From NCBI GenBank assembly GCA_031308135.1, contig JAHLJT010008446.1, positions 163,243,532 to 163,307,531 on the forward strand: 64,000 nt of DNA, read 5' to 3'. This stretch comes from Acheta domesticus (Eukaryota > Arthropoda > Insecta > Orthoptera > Gryllidae). Positions 1-11,114 of this stretch are shown here, piece after piece (positions within the stretch are counted from its first letter, which is position 1; each line of letters begins with the position of its first letter). The notes beneath the pieces are model-generated. The model saw only the letters and a program-made list of their open reading frames with translations, ran no database searches and was not told the DNA's origin. The translations under genes were made by a program, and so were the position numbers.

Positions 1-95
1 TTTAAGATTGTTTTCAAAAGCCGCTCCAAATGTTTTTCTTCAAATTTTCTTCATTTACGTAATGAGGAAAGATAAAAAACATTGTCTGATTCCTA

Positions 96-190
96 CTTCC
101 GGGAAGCATATAAGCAAACTGCACATGTATTCGCACCGGGCTTCGCTGATTGGCTAGCCGGCGAGGAGCGCGAAACCGCGCGAAATTCGT
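96..190. repeat. Left arm of a long inverted-repeat pair
   Basis: About 95 bp here reappear as the reverse complement at 2657-2751 with few differences. Both arms contain the cttccggga...catataagc edge, an acatgtattcgcaccgggct-like core and a CG-rich inner part around gctagccggcgaggagcgcg. Similarity stops abruptly at both ends. The 2.5 kb between is AT-rich and holds another palindrome. This may be a DNA element with long terminal repeats, or two repeat copies in opposite orientation. No transposase reading was found between them. Confidence 0.6.
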
Positions 191-1107
191 ATCTCTTTTC
201 TACGGAGACGAGAGACACAGCGAGTGAGTGCACAACGCACATGGACCTCGGCTACTGTGTTCTTAGGTAAAGCGATCGACTGCGTTTTCGGGCGTATATC
301 TCTGACTGCTGTTATATTAGTCTTTACCATTATGGGAACTACGTATCTTAACAATCCAACGTGTTTTGACAAGAAAGTACCTAAACTTACATTTTGGTTT
401 TATGTAAATGCGAACTACGAAACTACATCATATTTCTTTCCAAGTAAATTACAGCTATGAAATTTTAATGGATAATGAAGAAGAAACTGTCATAACAACT
501 GCAATATGTTCGATTGAAGACATTTGGGTAGAGAAGTGTGCGAAGATCACCCAAACGAAATGGAATGTCAGATCATCAAAACCTTCAGGAAAATTATTTG
601 TTTGTTCGTAAGTTGATAGAAATACATCTTATGTTCTACTTTCATTACAGAGATAGTAAATTTGTCCTTTCACTTTCAGAAAAGGCGTATGCCATCATAG
701 TACATACAGAAAAGTACCGTAGTAGGGGCGAAAAATAGAAGACTTTCTAAAAACTCTGGCTGTCCAGTATATGTCTGTAAAAATAAAACTTAACACTGCA
801 GACACAAGAAGAAAAGATGCCTTTATTAAGATATGTAGGGTTTTCAATTTGTATTTTTATATTGATTTTAAATTTGTTTACTGACGTCTCGATACAGCTT
901 CAAAACAAAACTTTTCCACACATAGTGTTAATGAGCACGTGCACATTAATTTCGAGTTATAGTTGTTCTAAAACTGAATTCATTAAAAATTCGGGCTATT
1001 TGTGACCTGTCATTATTTGCATCGTCCCCTAGAGGAATTCAATTTAGTTTTTCTGAAACTTGGTTTGGTAGTTTATGCTAGGGTTTTTATGTCACCGGCG
1101 CGTGAGA

Positions 1108-1277
1108 GCCTGTCTTCACGATGGAACATATCAAGTTATTTTTCATCTTTCTCGGTCGTGCCGCTAGATGTCACGCGATCGCGATCATATCGAGCAGTGC
1201 TTCTGATCATGCGAAATCTGGCGGCACGATCGAGAAAGTTGCAAAATGCCTTGAGATATTCCATCGTGAAGACAGGC
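1108..1277. repeat. 170-bp foldback palindrome (MITE-like)
   Basis: The left arm begins gcctgtcttcacgatggaa. The right arm ends ttccatcgtgaagacaggc, an exact complement over 19 bases. Pairing continues inward with mismatches through cgtgccgctaga and tctggcggcacg, leaving a short centre near 1190. No coding potential. A foldback MITE or the remains of head-to-head repeats is likely. The RNA, if transcribed, would form a long stem. Confidence 0.75.
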
Positions 1278-1284
1278 CTTTCTC

Positions 1285-2540
1285 TCCAAGAAATAAAATC
1301 CCAAGCATAGGCGCACAGGTATTCTCGGAATCAAACCGCGTGTGCGAACAGGTTTAGGACCACTGTATTCGTAGAAACATCTCCCACGTTGGACGCGCAA
1401 TCAGGCGTTTCAGATTGCAACATCCGGCGTATCAACTAACTCTTGGAGCTACACAGTGAATGAAACACTGAGTTCGACTGATCATTTATACATCCCCGGA
1501 CACCATTCCTGCTATTTTTTCAGTCCAGTGCAAGAAAATTGAGTGTACAAAAATTTATCTTTTTTGTCTAGCAAACTAAACATCATAAGAAGTATAAAAT
1601 TGATGTAGACAAATAAAAATACCAATTAATAAATTTTCCTATCAAAAATCCTACTTAGCAATTGTGGAATAAATATAAATACTTAAGTTAGAAAACATAA
1701 GTAAATACCCAAAATGGGTACAAATCAATAAAAATGAAAAAAATTGTTAAATATTAAATTCATAATCTATTAAACAATTAATAATTAAATATTAACATTT
1801 TAATAACACATCTTCTGTGGCTTCTTTTAAAGTATAATCAAAAACTTGAGAATGCTGTTAAATTACTGTAATTTACAATCTGTAATTACACTAATTTTAA
1901 TATTAAAAATTAAACAGAACAGAATAACCAATTAAAATAATTAATTTTTATTTTCATGATAGGATTGTGTTCATGATAGGATTATAGTTGCCTGTCTTTA
2001 TGCACATGTGCAGATTTTATAGATTTCAAGCAGTAAAACCATTATAAAAATGTCCTTTATAAATGTGTTCAAATTCATTTAGATGCTATCGAAAAAATTT
2101 AAAAAATGAGTTGTTGGCAAAAATCATTGAGGAATTTGAATACCTACAACTCTTTCTATTACAACTTATTTATCCTCCTGAAATAAATCAAATTACCTTC
2201 AACAAGATTATAATATACTATAATAATGTGAAAATGATTACAAAGTGAGAAGTGCAGTAGATATTTTAATAAAATTTTCAATTTGCAACCTAAGTTAATT
2301 ATAATTTAATTCTGCTCAAAATTGAAAATAATACCGAGAAAACTTTCGGTTTCTATCAATCCCTTCAGCCTCCTTTGTTTTTGCCTCATTTACCCTCCCC
2401 TCTAACTAAACATTTTTTAATGGCGCATTACAATTGTTGAGATGAACAGAATAAAATCCTTCATTCGTCTGAGTCAATGAATACTTATAATAACATCTGT
2501 TTATTATTTAACTAAAATGATGCCCTCCCCAAAAAACGAT
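1285..2540. other. AT-rich stretch without a gene
   Basis: Very AT-rich DNA with many stop codons in all frames and short poly-A runs. A hAT-like terminus phrase occurs near its right edge (around 2541-2558). Nothing else could be supported. Confidence 0.6.
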
Positions 2541-2656
2541 AGGCTGGATCCACCCCTGGTATAAATAGTAATAAAATGAAAAGCAGTTGTGCAGTTTAAA
2601 AAGTGACAAAACAGCGCTTAAAACGAACCTACAACACTTTTAGTAAGAGAACGTAA

Positions 2657-2751
2657 ACGAATTTCGCGCGGCTTCGCGCTCCTCGCCCGCTAGCCAATCA
2701 GGGAAGCCCGGTGCCGAATACATGTGCAGTTTTGCTTATATGCTTCCGGGA
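2657..2751. repeat. Right arm of the 96-190 inverted repeat
   Basis: This is the reverse-complement partner of 96-190. The inner edge is acgaatttcgcgcggc and the outer edge is gcttccgggaa. A phrase typical of hAT-like ends (ggctggatccacccctgg) lies about 100 bp to its left at 2541-2558, so the region between the arms may itself be composite. Confidence 0.6.
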
Positions 2752-2927
2752 ATTACTTGTTTTTTGAAAATTGCAAAAAATGTTTTTAAAACTACAAAAA
2801 TTGAAGATAGAGATTTTATCTCAGACAAAATCTGTTGTACAAAATTAGCTCTTTAATAAAGGTTCTGTAGAATTTTGCGGAAAACGAGTCATTTTTGCGT
2901 CATTTGAAATTATTATTTCTTTCTCCC

Positions 2928-3205
2928 CTTACGAATACTTCGTAAGAGAAAGTTATGTAATCGTGCGTCGGAAAACTATTTTTCCGGCGTACTGCGCTTA
3001 TGTAGCGTAGTGGTATCAGCACCAGCACGTTAACTCTGAGGAACTGTGTTCAAGTGTCGGAATGGAAAAAAATTTACTGGTTGAAAACACTTTTGCTGTT
3101 TTATGTAGGTGTATGTTTTTGCGGAGCATTTTAAATAATGTGTATGATGCTTTGGTAGTATGTAAAAATGTATGTGCTTTGGTAGCACTTCGTGTTGAAT
3201 TTTAC
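2928..3205 (+). repeat. tRNA-like repeat with terminal hairpin, copy 1
   Basis: It opens with a hairpin (ctttctc..cttacgaa / ttcgtaag..gagaaag) and then gttatgtaatcgtgcg. A tRNA-like block follows at about 3001-3060, with an A-box-like tagcgtagtggtatcag and a B-box-like tgttcaagtgtcgg. The body reaches the recurring phrase gtatgtgctttggtagcac. Related copies occur at 3290, 12237, 14545, 21260, 24480 and 25090. The layout fits a tRNA-derived SINE or a composite of one. An intact tRNA gene is excluded because the arms do not fold properly. Confidence 0.6.
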
Positions 3206-3289
3206 GTTTTGAATATGAATGAGAAAAGGAAAAATGTATCTACGTTTGAATTTTTTATACGTTGTCCTGAATTATTTGTTGGTCTTTAA

Positions 3290-3505
3290 CGTGGACAATC
3301 GGACATTGACGTGTTTATGCCTTTGCCCGAGTTCGGTCTATGCGCGCTTATGTGGTGTGGTACCATGAATGCCGGCAAGTTATATCTGAGGATTTGGGAT
3401 CGCGTCTCGGAGCGGAAAAATATTTGCTGGTTAATGTAGTAGTATAATATTGCGGAGCATTTAGGAATAATGCGAGAAAGTATGTGCTTTGGTAGCACTA
3501 GTTTT
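3290..3505 (+). repeat. tRNA-like repeat, copy 2 (directly after copy 1)
   Basis: Parallel to the preceding copy and to 21260-21512. It has tgtggtgtggtaccatgaat as the A-box side and ggatcgcgtctcgg as a decayed B-box side, then ggaaaaatatttgctgg, gtagtataatattgcggagc and gcgagaaagtatgtgctttg. The two copies at 3.0 and 3.3 kb lie head to tail. Confidence 0.55.
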
Positions 3506-3594
3506 GAAAGTAGGTTTCCATAATTTATATATGAAAAATGATTCAATTGTTTTAAACATTATTTTATTTTAATATGTTCAAAATATTTTAATTT

Positions 3595-3660
3595 TTTAGT
3601 GGCTTGGCATACTGTAGAATCGTTTTTATGCAATAGAGGTGATTATAGTTTCGAACCTCA
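3595..3660 (+). repeat. Short tRNA-like segment with B-box-like phrase
   Basis: The phrase agtttcgaacctca resembles an RNA polymerase III B box, with a weak A-box-like stretch about 35 bases upstream. It is too short and irregular for a tRNA gene and is best read as a truncated SINE head. Confidence 0.3.
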
Positions 3661-3688
3661 CATAGCTATTAAAAATGAATTATATTTA

Positions 3689-4379
3689 CGAGGGTTGGGG
3701 CAGAAGTCATGGCAACTTTTTTTTTTCGCTTGCAAGAACGTGAGAAGAGGTGGAAAATTTCGAATATAACATGAAAGGACGAGGTATAAACTAAGTGCTT
3801 GGACATTTATCAGCATACAAAAATTGAATTTATAATATTTATTAAGGTACTTGAAATGACCCTACTTGTTTCATGTTCTAAGACATTTTAGAGAATACGA
3901 ATTCACAAATTCGAGAAGCATTATACACCCGTTCTAAAGGTCTGATTAGGTAGATGCTGCGATTACCGTACATCGAATTGATCCGTACTCTCACAGGTCG
4001 TCACGGGCGTTGCTGATCCCTGGTTGCTGCGCATCTTTGCAGAAACTCTCCTGCGCATATCGCGGCTGTCCGGTATGGAAGGGCATTATTCCATGAGCTT
4101 CCACCAATTCCTTGCGACATTCTCGGTCATTTCTTTGATGGTGAACGGTTCTCTTGAAGTTAGAGCGCTGTTGGAAACATGTTACATTCACCTCGCACGG
4201 TGGTAGACGGACAACTGATTTCAAGTTGCTCTCTGTGCTAATAGAGACACTTGCAGAGCTGTGAGTTGATGTAAACACACCCTACTACAGCATTTCTTTC
4301 AAGATATAAATGAAATTTTGCGATCCGATAACATTTCTTTAAAAAAAAGTAGTTCCCATGACTTCTGCCCCAAACCTCG
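3689..4379 (-). mobile_element. Deleted mariner-type element with transposase N-terminal remnant
   Basis: Terminal inverted repeats of about 35 bp (cgaggnttggggcagaagtc at each end) are flanked by TA on both sides, the target duplication expected for Tc1/mariner elements. The inside carries a minus-strand ORF (4278-3991) whose middle part, QRSNFKRTVHHQRNDRECRK followed by ELVEAHG, resembles the N-terminal helix-turn-helix of mariner transposases. The catalytic DDD region is missing. At about 690 bp it is roughly half of a full mariner and must be non-autonomous. Confidence 0.8.
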
Positions 4380-4521
4380 TATAATATACTGTCACTTTAA
4401 AAAATAAATTCTAGCATTCTTTATGCTATCATATAACTATATGATAATAGGTTCAATCACATTTATTACTTTTTAATTTACTAAGTTTATTCCTCTTCTT
4501 CTATGAATGACATTGGTAATA

Positions 4522-4716
4522 ATTAAAATAAACAGACAGTTCCTTAAAAATGTTTGACATTCAATTTTTTATTTTCCTGTGAGTAACAAAGTGTATCCGA
4601 TTTTTCTGAGTAACAAATTGTATGCGAGAATTGAATTCGCATTAAATTTGTTACTCACAGGAAAATAAAAAAATTGAATGTCAAAAATTTCTAAGGAACT
4701 GTCTGTTTATTTTAAT
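4522..4716. repeat. 195-bp palindromic MITE
   Basis: Arms 4522-4590 and 4647-4716 pair almost completely. The left arm runs attaaaataaacagacagtt to ctgtgagtaacaaa and the right arm runs tttgttactcacag to ctgtttattttaat. A loop of about 56 bases separates them, and itself contains a partial extra gagtaacaaa copy. No coding capacity. Confidence 0.8.
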
Positions 4717-4932
4717 AATTTTAATTTTTAATTTACCTACATGCATCTGCATAAAACAAGTTATTGTGAATAAAAAGAGTGATGGTCGGAGCTATGAGTA
4801 AAAAGTTTAATTCAATAATATTTAATCGATAAATCCTTTGTACCCTTATCTTAAATTATTTTTTGAAGGTCTTTAAATTTTTTTCTTTTAAAGATCTGGC
4901 ATATGAAGAAAATAAAAATATACTAAGAATCT

Positions 4933-4965
4933 GGCGGGGTGGGGCGGGGGGGGGGCGGGGCGGGG
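4933..4965 (+). other. G-run tract, possible G-quadruplex
   Basis: Several runs of four or more G separated by single C or T bases within 33 bp, standing out from AT-rich surroundings. The run pattern meets the usual four-tract rule for a G-quadruplex on the plus strand. It lies in the intron or flank about 200 bp downstream of the exon at 5301-5167 in gene orientation. Confidence 0.6.
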
Positions 4966-5166
4966 CCCTTGGAAACATTTCTCTTCGACGACTTGGCATT
5001 GTTTAAACATCTGGATATTGTTATCTCTAAGTAAAAGGCATCATTCTTTCCGTTTTTGGCATAATAAAATCTTGTATTTCAGACCTTCTACCAGGAGTTT
5101 CATTTAGTATGCAACTGTGTATAAGTGTGTTTGCATAAGTGTGTATATATGTCTACATGTACTTAC

Positions 5167-5301
5167 AGCATAAGACTGGCTGGTAAGATTGCCAAATTCT
5201 TCCTGCAACGAAAGTAACTCTTTAGATGTTTGAGTTTTTTCATCGTTACAAATCCTGTATCGTTCTTTAACCACTACCAATTCCTCTTCCAATGCTGACA
5301 T
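5167..5301 (-). CDS. Coiled-coil protein gene, fifth exon found
   Basis: A 135-bp minus-strand exon of exactly 45 codons, phase 0 at both ends. The acceptor is GACTTTTGCAG and the donor is GCT followed by GTAAGTACA. The peptide starts MSALEEELVVVKERYRICND and ends with LTSQSYA. The first Met is internal to the protein, because the acceptor lies directly before ATG and the previous exon ends in phase 0. No later exon was found in the first 5.1 kb, so the gene continues beyond the left edge. Confidence 0.83.
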
Positions 5302-5629
5302 CTGCAAAAGTCAAAATATTACATATTAAAATACACACACACAGACTTGATTGCAGGTGGAACGCGACGGAACGGCGTTCCGTTACCTCGGGAATTGATT
5401 GAAACGTTTGTACCGGGATGGAGTCAAACGTTTGTATCGGCAGTATTTCCATATCTATTGCACACATAGATATACTCCCTAAATACTTATTCACAATAAT
5501 CGTTGTTGTGAATAATTTTTACTTTCTAGCGCATCAGAAGGAACTCCTCAAGAAGAGAAAGTTATGTACTGTGTTCGGGCCCACAGCAAAGCAGAAATAA
5601 ATACGTTTATTTCACAAGCAAGGCAGAAC

Positions 5630-6160
5630 AGTTGAATTGCGTAATCGGCAGAGCGCGGCCGTTGACCGCTGAAATCACGAATCGCCCTCACATCCGCTGT
5701 TCCGCGAATTCTCCAACGGACGGCAACGGACGGGCGTGGCCGCTCGTACGTGTGCGCCTGGCGATCTCGCCCCCACAGCTCGGTCCGTTGGAGGAGCAAC
5801 GGACAAAAACCGCCAGATCATTGCAAATCTAGATCAAATGGCAAATGGTAATTGACCATCGCCATCCCCCACCTCTGCCGCGCGTGAGAGCCCTTTCCTA
5901 ACGTCTCTGCCCCAACCGAATTCAGCTTAACCGATTTCGGTAGTTCAGGGCTCCGCGCGTAAAGCGTGTAAAGAATGTATAATCGTGCAAATGAGCTGCA
6001 TACGGCTCGCACATAAATTGTTTAATCGTGGCAGTGCACGCTTTAATTGTGTCTGTCGCTCTTGCGTGGGTTTGCGCTCGCAATTTTGGTTGAACTATGT
6101 AACTCGCGGCTGCTTCTGGTCGGCGCAAGGTAGCCACGGCGGTCCAAGGTGTCACTACAA
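5630..6160. other. CpG-rich patch, no gene recognised
   Basis: Higher GC and many CG dinucleotides than the flanks, with ccaacggacggcaacggacg-like short repeats around 5712-5735. Several open frames run through it on both strands, but none has a recognisable domain or a convincing start. It could be an old repeat or an unmethylated regulatory island. Confidence 0.35.
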
Positions 6161-6168
6161 TAACTACG

Positions 6169-6200
6169 CTTGGACAGGTGTATTAATGCACCTGTCCAAG
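6169..6200. repeat. Perfect 12-bp-arm hairpin
   Basis: cttggacaggtg at 6169-6180 is followed after eight bases by its exact complement cacctgtccaag at 6189-6200. Weaker pairing extends outward (ggtccaaggtgt / tggtcctggtgt). No poly-T tail makes it a terminator. It is probably the centre of a decayed foldback repeat. Confidence 0.7.
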
Positions 6201-6534
6201 TGGTCCTGGTGTAATCATGCAATAAATTTCATGTTAATACTGTGCTTCTTGTGCATTTACTGTGTTAATACTGTGCATTTACTTATTAAATATTGTTTGT
6301 GCTGGAAATTTGCTCGTGTATGCATCCTGCACTCCTGCGCTAATCCCAAGGGCTATCAAAGGGTTTCGGGACTACTGTACTTCATCAGTCCATTCATACA
6401 GTCCACTCATGAACATTAAGTGTATAGTAGCCCCGAACATACTGCTTCTCGAAAAAAAGACGAATTTTCGGCAGAAAACGTCATATTACAGGACCCTGGA
6501 AACGAAAAAGTGGATAAAGCTAGGAACCCACTAC

Positions 6535-6655
6535 GAGCTCCCGGCACAGCACGGAACCGCCCCGCGCGGCTCGGCCCCGCTCGGCCGGGCCTCTGACTCA
6601 CCCATTACGGCCGGTTCTCTCCGGCCCGGCGCGGCCCGGCCCGGCACAGCATGGT
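6535..6655. repeat. GC-rich cassette inside repeat
   Basis: A 120-bp block dominated by cggcc, gcggc and cggcacagcac words. It is preceded at 6440-6530 by gaacccacta...gtggataaag and cgaattttcggcag, the reverse complement of the ttatccactttttcgtt end module seen at 15270, 24870 and 26800. A related GC cassette in the opposite orientation lies at 8215-8395. It appears to be an insertion within, or a subfamily of, that repeat. Confidence 0.5.
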
Positions 6656-6659
6656 TTGT

Positions 6660-7355
6660 TTGTAAATATTGTGTAAACAATGATTGCTAAACTTTTCACA
6701 TTCTTTCTGCCATTAAAATTTACCGTGCAATAATGTTTATGCATATCTTTTGCATTACGCGAAAGAAAATATAATGATTTGATGCACCAACAAATGCTTG
6801 ATGAATTTTACAAAATAATAATAATAATCATTTTAAATGAAAAAAACTCGATAAACGAAGTTAAGGATACATCTGTCACATTAATACCGAATTATATTAA
6901 TTAATGTTAAAAAACCTCACAGGAACGAAAATTTCTCTGGGGCCCCTTTTCTCCCAGGCGACCTGTAACGTAGGCAAGACGGGACCTCTTCTGGATTACT
7001 AATATACGAGACACAAATAATATCACGACAATGAAAACTGTTTTATACAGCTACAACTTATACCAACAATGACAGAATTGCTTGCAATACTTCACTGTCG
7101 TGCTCGCAATACGTTGCTAGGAAGCTAAATGGAATACCAAGACTCTATTGTTATTGTCACTTGTAATAGAAACAATTGAAATCAATGGTGAGCACGAGCT
7201 CACTCGTCGACCATTCGCGCGTTCAGTACATAGTCGTACAGCAACAGTTCTTTTTGAGCAGTAGTCCCTCTTCATTAAAGACAGATTGCTTTCATGGATT
7301 ATATAAAAGTATATTAATTTGTTAAAAAAATTGCAACAAAATTTTTTAGCAAATA
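6660..7355. other. AT-rich stretch without a gene
   Basis: No ORF with recognisable features, no clear repeat arms and no tRNA-like boxes seen. Confidence 0.5.
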
Positions 7356-7360
7356 TGAAA

Positions 7361-7816
7361 TAATTGTAGGTGTTGACATTGCCAACAATATTGTTTATTT
7401 AAATAGCACCTTTCGATGACTTAGCCATCATCATCAGTTTCTAGTACAATAAATATAAACAAAAATTTAAAACATGAGTCAAAACCAAAACAATAGGTTT
7501 CGGAGATCTATGCAAGAACTTGAATTGAACATGTGAGATTTTGTATCAGAGAAAAACACTTCCACTTTATTGCATTGATTCACAATTAGTGTTATATTAA
7601 ATGATTTAACACCCCGTTCTTATTTTCTTTTATTTCATAAAATGTTAATTCGGTTTTAGAATTATTAGTAATCTTTGAATCCTAATGTTTTGTTTTTGAC
7701 TCATTTTAATTGTTTGTTTATATTTCTTGTACTAGAAACTGATGATTATAGCTAAGCCGTTGAAAGCTGCTATTCAAACAAACAATATTGTTGGCAACGA
7801 TAACACCTATAATTAA
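7361..7816. mobile_element. 456-bp MITE with about 140-bp terminal inverted repeats
   Basis: The left arm 7361-7500 (taattgtaggtgttgacatt ... catcatcatcagtttctagt ... gagtcaaaaccaaaac) is matched in reverse complement by 7674-7816. A unique 170-bp centre separates them. The arms differ by scattered substitutions. No coding frame is present, so it depends on another element's transposase. Confidence 0.78.
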
Positions 7817-8159
7817 TTCGTTTTAAATGCCAATGACAATTTATTGCAAAACCAAATAAATGTTTTGCTTATGTAATCCATGTAAATAAATTGTCTATAA
7901 TCAAGTGGGACTATTTCTTAAATATTAAAGACAGACAGTAAATGCAAAAATATAATCAAGAAATAGTTCTTACATGGCAGTTCTGGAAAGTTTTCAGAAA
8001 TTTGTTGCCACGCATTGTCCTTCTTCCTGTTATCATGATACTCTGAATTACTAGGATCATATAGAAATGGGTACTTTCTAACTGCTTCTATTAACATTTC
8101 GTCAGAACTCATTTTAACAAAGTTCATTAAGTTCACCAATTTCACAAATGACCTGCACG

Positions 8160-8395
8160 TCAGGGCGCCCAAGACAACACTCCGGGCTAGCCGTCCGCGC
8201 TAGACGGCCGGGGCCGTCCGCTTCGACCGGATTTTATTCTCGGGGAGGCATTCCGGGCCGAGCGGTGCGGTGCCGAGCGGAGCTGGCAGGTAGCAGTGGG
8301 AGACCCACAGCTGTAAACCATGCAAAAGATTTTGGCCGGGTCTATGCCGTCCCGCACCGGGCCAGGCGGGGCTGCGCGGTGCCGTTTCAATGGGT
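8160..8395. repeat. GC-rich cassette, inverse of 6535-6655
   Basis: Rich in ccgggccgag, gcggtgccg and ccgcaccgggcc words. Its end aaaccatgc mirrors the gcatggttt end at 6650. It joins the 8396-9245 repeat at gggtttcgtcctttaatcc, the position where other copies carry gcaaccggatttattt. Open frames on both strands look like by-products of base composition. Confidence 0.45.
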
Positions 8396-9245
8396 TTCGT
8401 CCTTTAATCCAGTTGCTAAATTTAGAAAAAAGTCCCCTAACACGTGGTGCAGCCAGAATCCATTTTGTCTCCTTGATACCGAAAAATCGATTGACGGCGA
8501 AACGTCCTGCCCATCTGTGAACAATGCCAGCGACAACACCGTTCAGCCGATTTTCTCCAAAATTGATATTCCCTGATCGATCTGGATGATGTCGTGGTCT
8601 CTTGAATTTGAAACCTATATTTTAATTTTGGGGGTACTTTATATGAAGTCCATGGGACATTTTCAAAATTTTCAAAAAACGTGGCGCCAACAAGTCTGAT
8701 GAAATTTTCTTGTTGGATAGTCTAAAAGGCGTTTAAGAAAATTGTGCAGATCAGCAGGTTGGTAGAAAACTCTGATTTTTCGGAAATTGAAACAATTCAA
8801 AATTTTTCGGCGTATTCCAACAATTATGAACATACATTTTTTTATTAATAAAATGTGTTCATAAAAAACTGATTTTCAAATACGGTCATGTTCAATTTTT
8901 CAAAAACATGAGTCTTTTTTGGGAAATTTTGTGTAAAACATGCAATTTGTATTTTATTTAAACCATTTTTTAAAAAAAAAACGCACAACGTTTTTTGATT
9001 AATTTGGGACCTTAGATAGCATACAGGACGTTTAAGAGAATGGCGCAGGTGGTCGTTTAAGAGAATTGCAAATATGTGTTCGTTGCAATTCCTGATTTTG
9101 CGAAAAAAAAATTTAAAAAATCGGCGACTTCCTGTAATTACAATTGTGAAGATACATTTTTTTTCATAATAAAACGTGTTCATCAAAAACAGATCTTCAA
9201 GTAATGTTACTTTTAATTTTTCGAAAATAGAGTATCTGTAGAGTA
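8396..9245 (-). repeat. Dispersed repeat, copy in inverse orientation to 25645-26915
   Basis: The phrases aacacgtggtgcagccagaa, gattgacggcgaaacgtcct, cagccgattttctccaaaat and ttaattttgggggtac match, as reverse complement, 26540-26770. A third related copy ends the window at 63400-63900. Inside, two similar blocks of roughly 230 bp (near 8690-8920 and 9030-9235) repeat head to tail with aaaatgtgttcat-like and ttaagagaat-like words, as in the other copy. No protein could be read. Confidence 0.6.
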
Positions 9246-9765
9246 AGTGGGTGACAAAATTAATCGCCCGCTTTGAAATTCTTCGCTTCCTGATCGTAAT
9301 TTCAGAGGTATTTTGAATTAGGTGGATGCTACGTATGTTAGAATGTGTGTATTATTTTATTGTTTTACTACTGAATTATTTTTTGTTCGTTTCTTACATT
9401 GGAGCTTCCGTTAAACGTTTACAAATTTAACTTTTAGAAATTATTTAAAACCAACTTGAACTAAATATGAAATAAGATGGCAGTCGCCCACTCCCAAGTT
9501 ACGCAGTTAGAGTTAAAATTCGTATTTTATTTAATTCATTTTATTATTATTATATTTATATTATATTTTTGTTCTTTCATTTTGAATTGTGTCCTTTCTG
9601 TTAAATGTGAAAACGAATTGATGGGCAATCGTGTGTTGTAACTCATTATTGTAACGCCGCACTGATAAGACAACAATGACGGCAGTGTTTTGTTCGCGGT
9701 AATATAAACTAATACTTTTATATATGTGTAGAATACCATTGTGCTTAATAATAACTATTACATGT

Positions 9766-9773
9766 TATATATA

Positions 9774-9819
<46 letters not shown>

Positions 9820-9842
9820 CATACATACATACACACACACAC
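9766..9842. repeat. Compound microsatellite (TA)n-(CATA)n-(CA)n
   Basis: A TA run of about 45 bp, four to five CATA units and then about seven CA units, ending directly at the left terminus of the long-TIR element at 9845. The element either landed in, or seeded, the microsatellite. Confidence 0.9.
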
Positions 9843-9844
9843 AA

Positions 9845-11107
9845 AGGGTGAGTCACGTAACTTTAGCACCTTCTTTAACTTTTGAACGGTTGAAGTTATT
9901 GCAATGCAGTTTTCACGGAAGTGCATGAGGGAAAAGGCAAATTGATACGTGCATTAATTTCTATTTTATCACTTGTATTTAACGAGATTTTTTTAGGTAA
10001 CTTTGTTTTTTCAAATGGAACTATACATATTTTTCAGTCCACCATGACGAGCGTAAAAAGACAAATCCAATGATGTAAATATTGTCGTATGTTAGATAAG
10101 CATGTTTTTTATTAATTTTGATTTTTTCGTCTAGGGTTTAACGGACATTTTGAATAGTCCACCACACGTCACGCAGCGCTCCACCAGCACACGCGCTCCC
10201 GGGGATGAGAAGGGAAGGGGAGGGATCTTATTTGAAGATACGAAACATAGTATTCCAAATATTCACAAAACCATTGCAGTCTTTTCCTGAACTGTGCTTT
10301 CCATCCTTCCGCATTTTCAGATTTTCGTCTTTCTTTGATTGAAGGAATTAAAGGATGGAAAATAAGGATTTGTCATAAGTTTGTATTGTGATAAAATTGT
10401 TTATAACTTCAACTCCATTTAATGGGGTTTCATAAGATACGTATTAATGGGATCTTGAAACAAAGGACAATAAGAATAAATAATTAAGACTGTACAAAAA
10501 ATATTGCATATTTTGAGCAAACAATTTCAATGTTAATAAGAATAACTTAGGGATAGAAATAATCTTATTTCATTACATACTTCTTAAGACAGATCCGTAT
10601 TTTCAATCACTAAGAAACACAGTATATCTGAAAATGAGTCAGGATAGAAAGACGAGTTCAGGAAAAAATGCAACAGTTTTGTGAATATTTTTCATATCCT
10701 CAAGTACTAAAATCCCTTCCCTTCCCCGACCCCGCGTTTGCTGGGGAAGCGCTGCGTGACCTTGTGTGGCTGACAGTTACAATGAAAATATCCGTTAAAC
10801 ACTAGTCGCAAAAAAATCACATTTACTCAAAAAAATGCTTATCTAACATATGACAATATGTTTATAATTTTATATAATCTTTGGATTCGTCTTTTAACGC
10901 TTGTCATGATAGACTGAAAAAATATGTATAGTCCCATTTGAAAAAACAAAGTTACCTCAAATATCTCGTGAAATAGAAGTGATAAAAGAGACATCAATAC
11001 ACATGTCAATTAGCGCCATTCCCTCATTCACTTCCGTGAAAACTGCATTGCAATATCTTCAACCGTTCAAAAGTTACAGGAGGTGCTAAAGTTACGTGGT
11101 TCACCCT
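9845..11107. mobile_element. 1.26-kb element with about 500-bp terminal inverted repeats
   Basis: The left end agggtgagtcacgtaacttt is matched by the right end aaagttacgtggttcaccct. Pairing continues for about 500 bp, including cttttgaacggttgaag, caatgcagttttcacggaag, aactttgttttttcaaatgg and atgttagataagcat. About 250 bp of AT-rich spacer lies between the arms. There is no transposase. This fits a non-autonomous DNA transposon of foldback structure; the superfamily is undetermined because no clear target duplication was seen. Confidence 0.85.
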
Positions 11108-11114
11108 GTATATT

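Noticed and set aside
5985..6690. Long plus-strand open frames (144 and 142 codons)
   Set aside because: They overlap each other in different frames, run through a hairpin and the GC cassette, and show no domain or splice context.
8148..8576. 142-codon plus-strand frame
   Set aside because: It crosses from the GC cassette into a known dispersed repeat; Arg/Pro-rich content follows from base composition.
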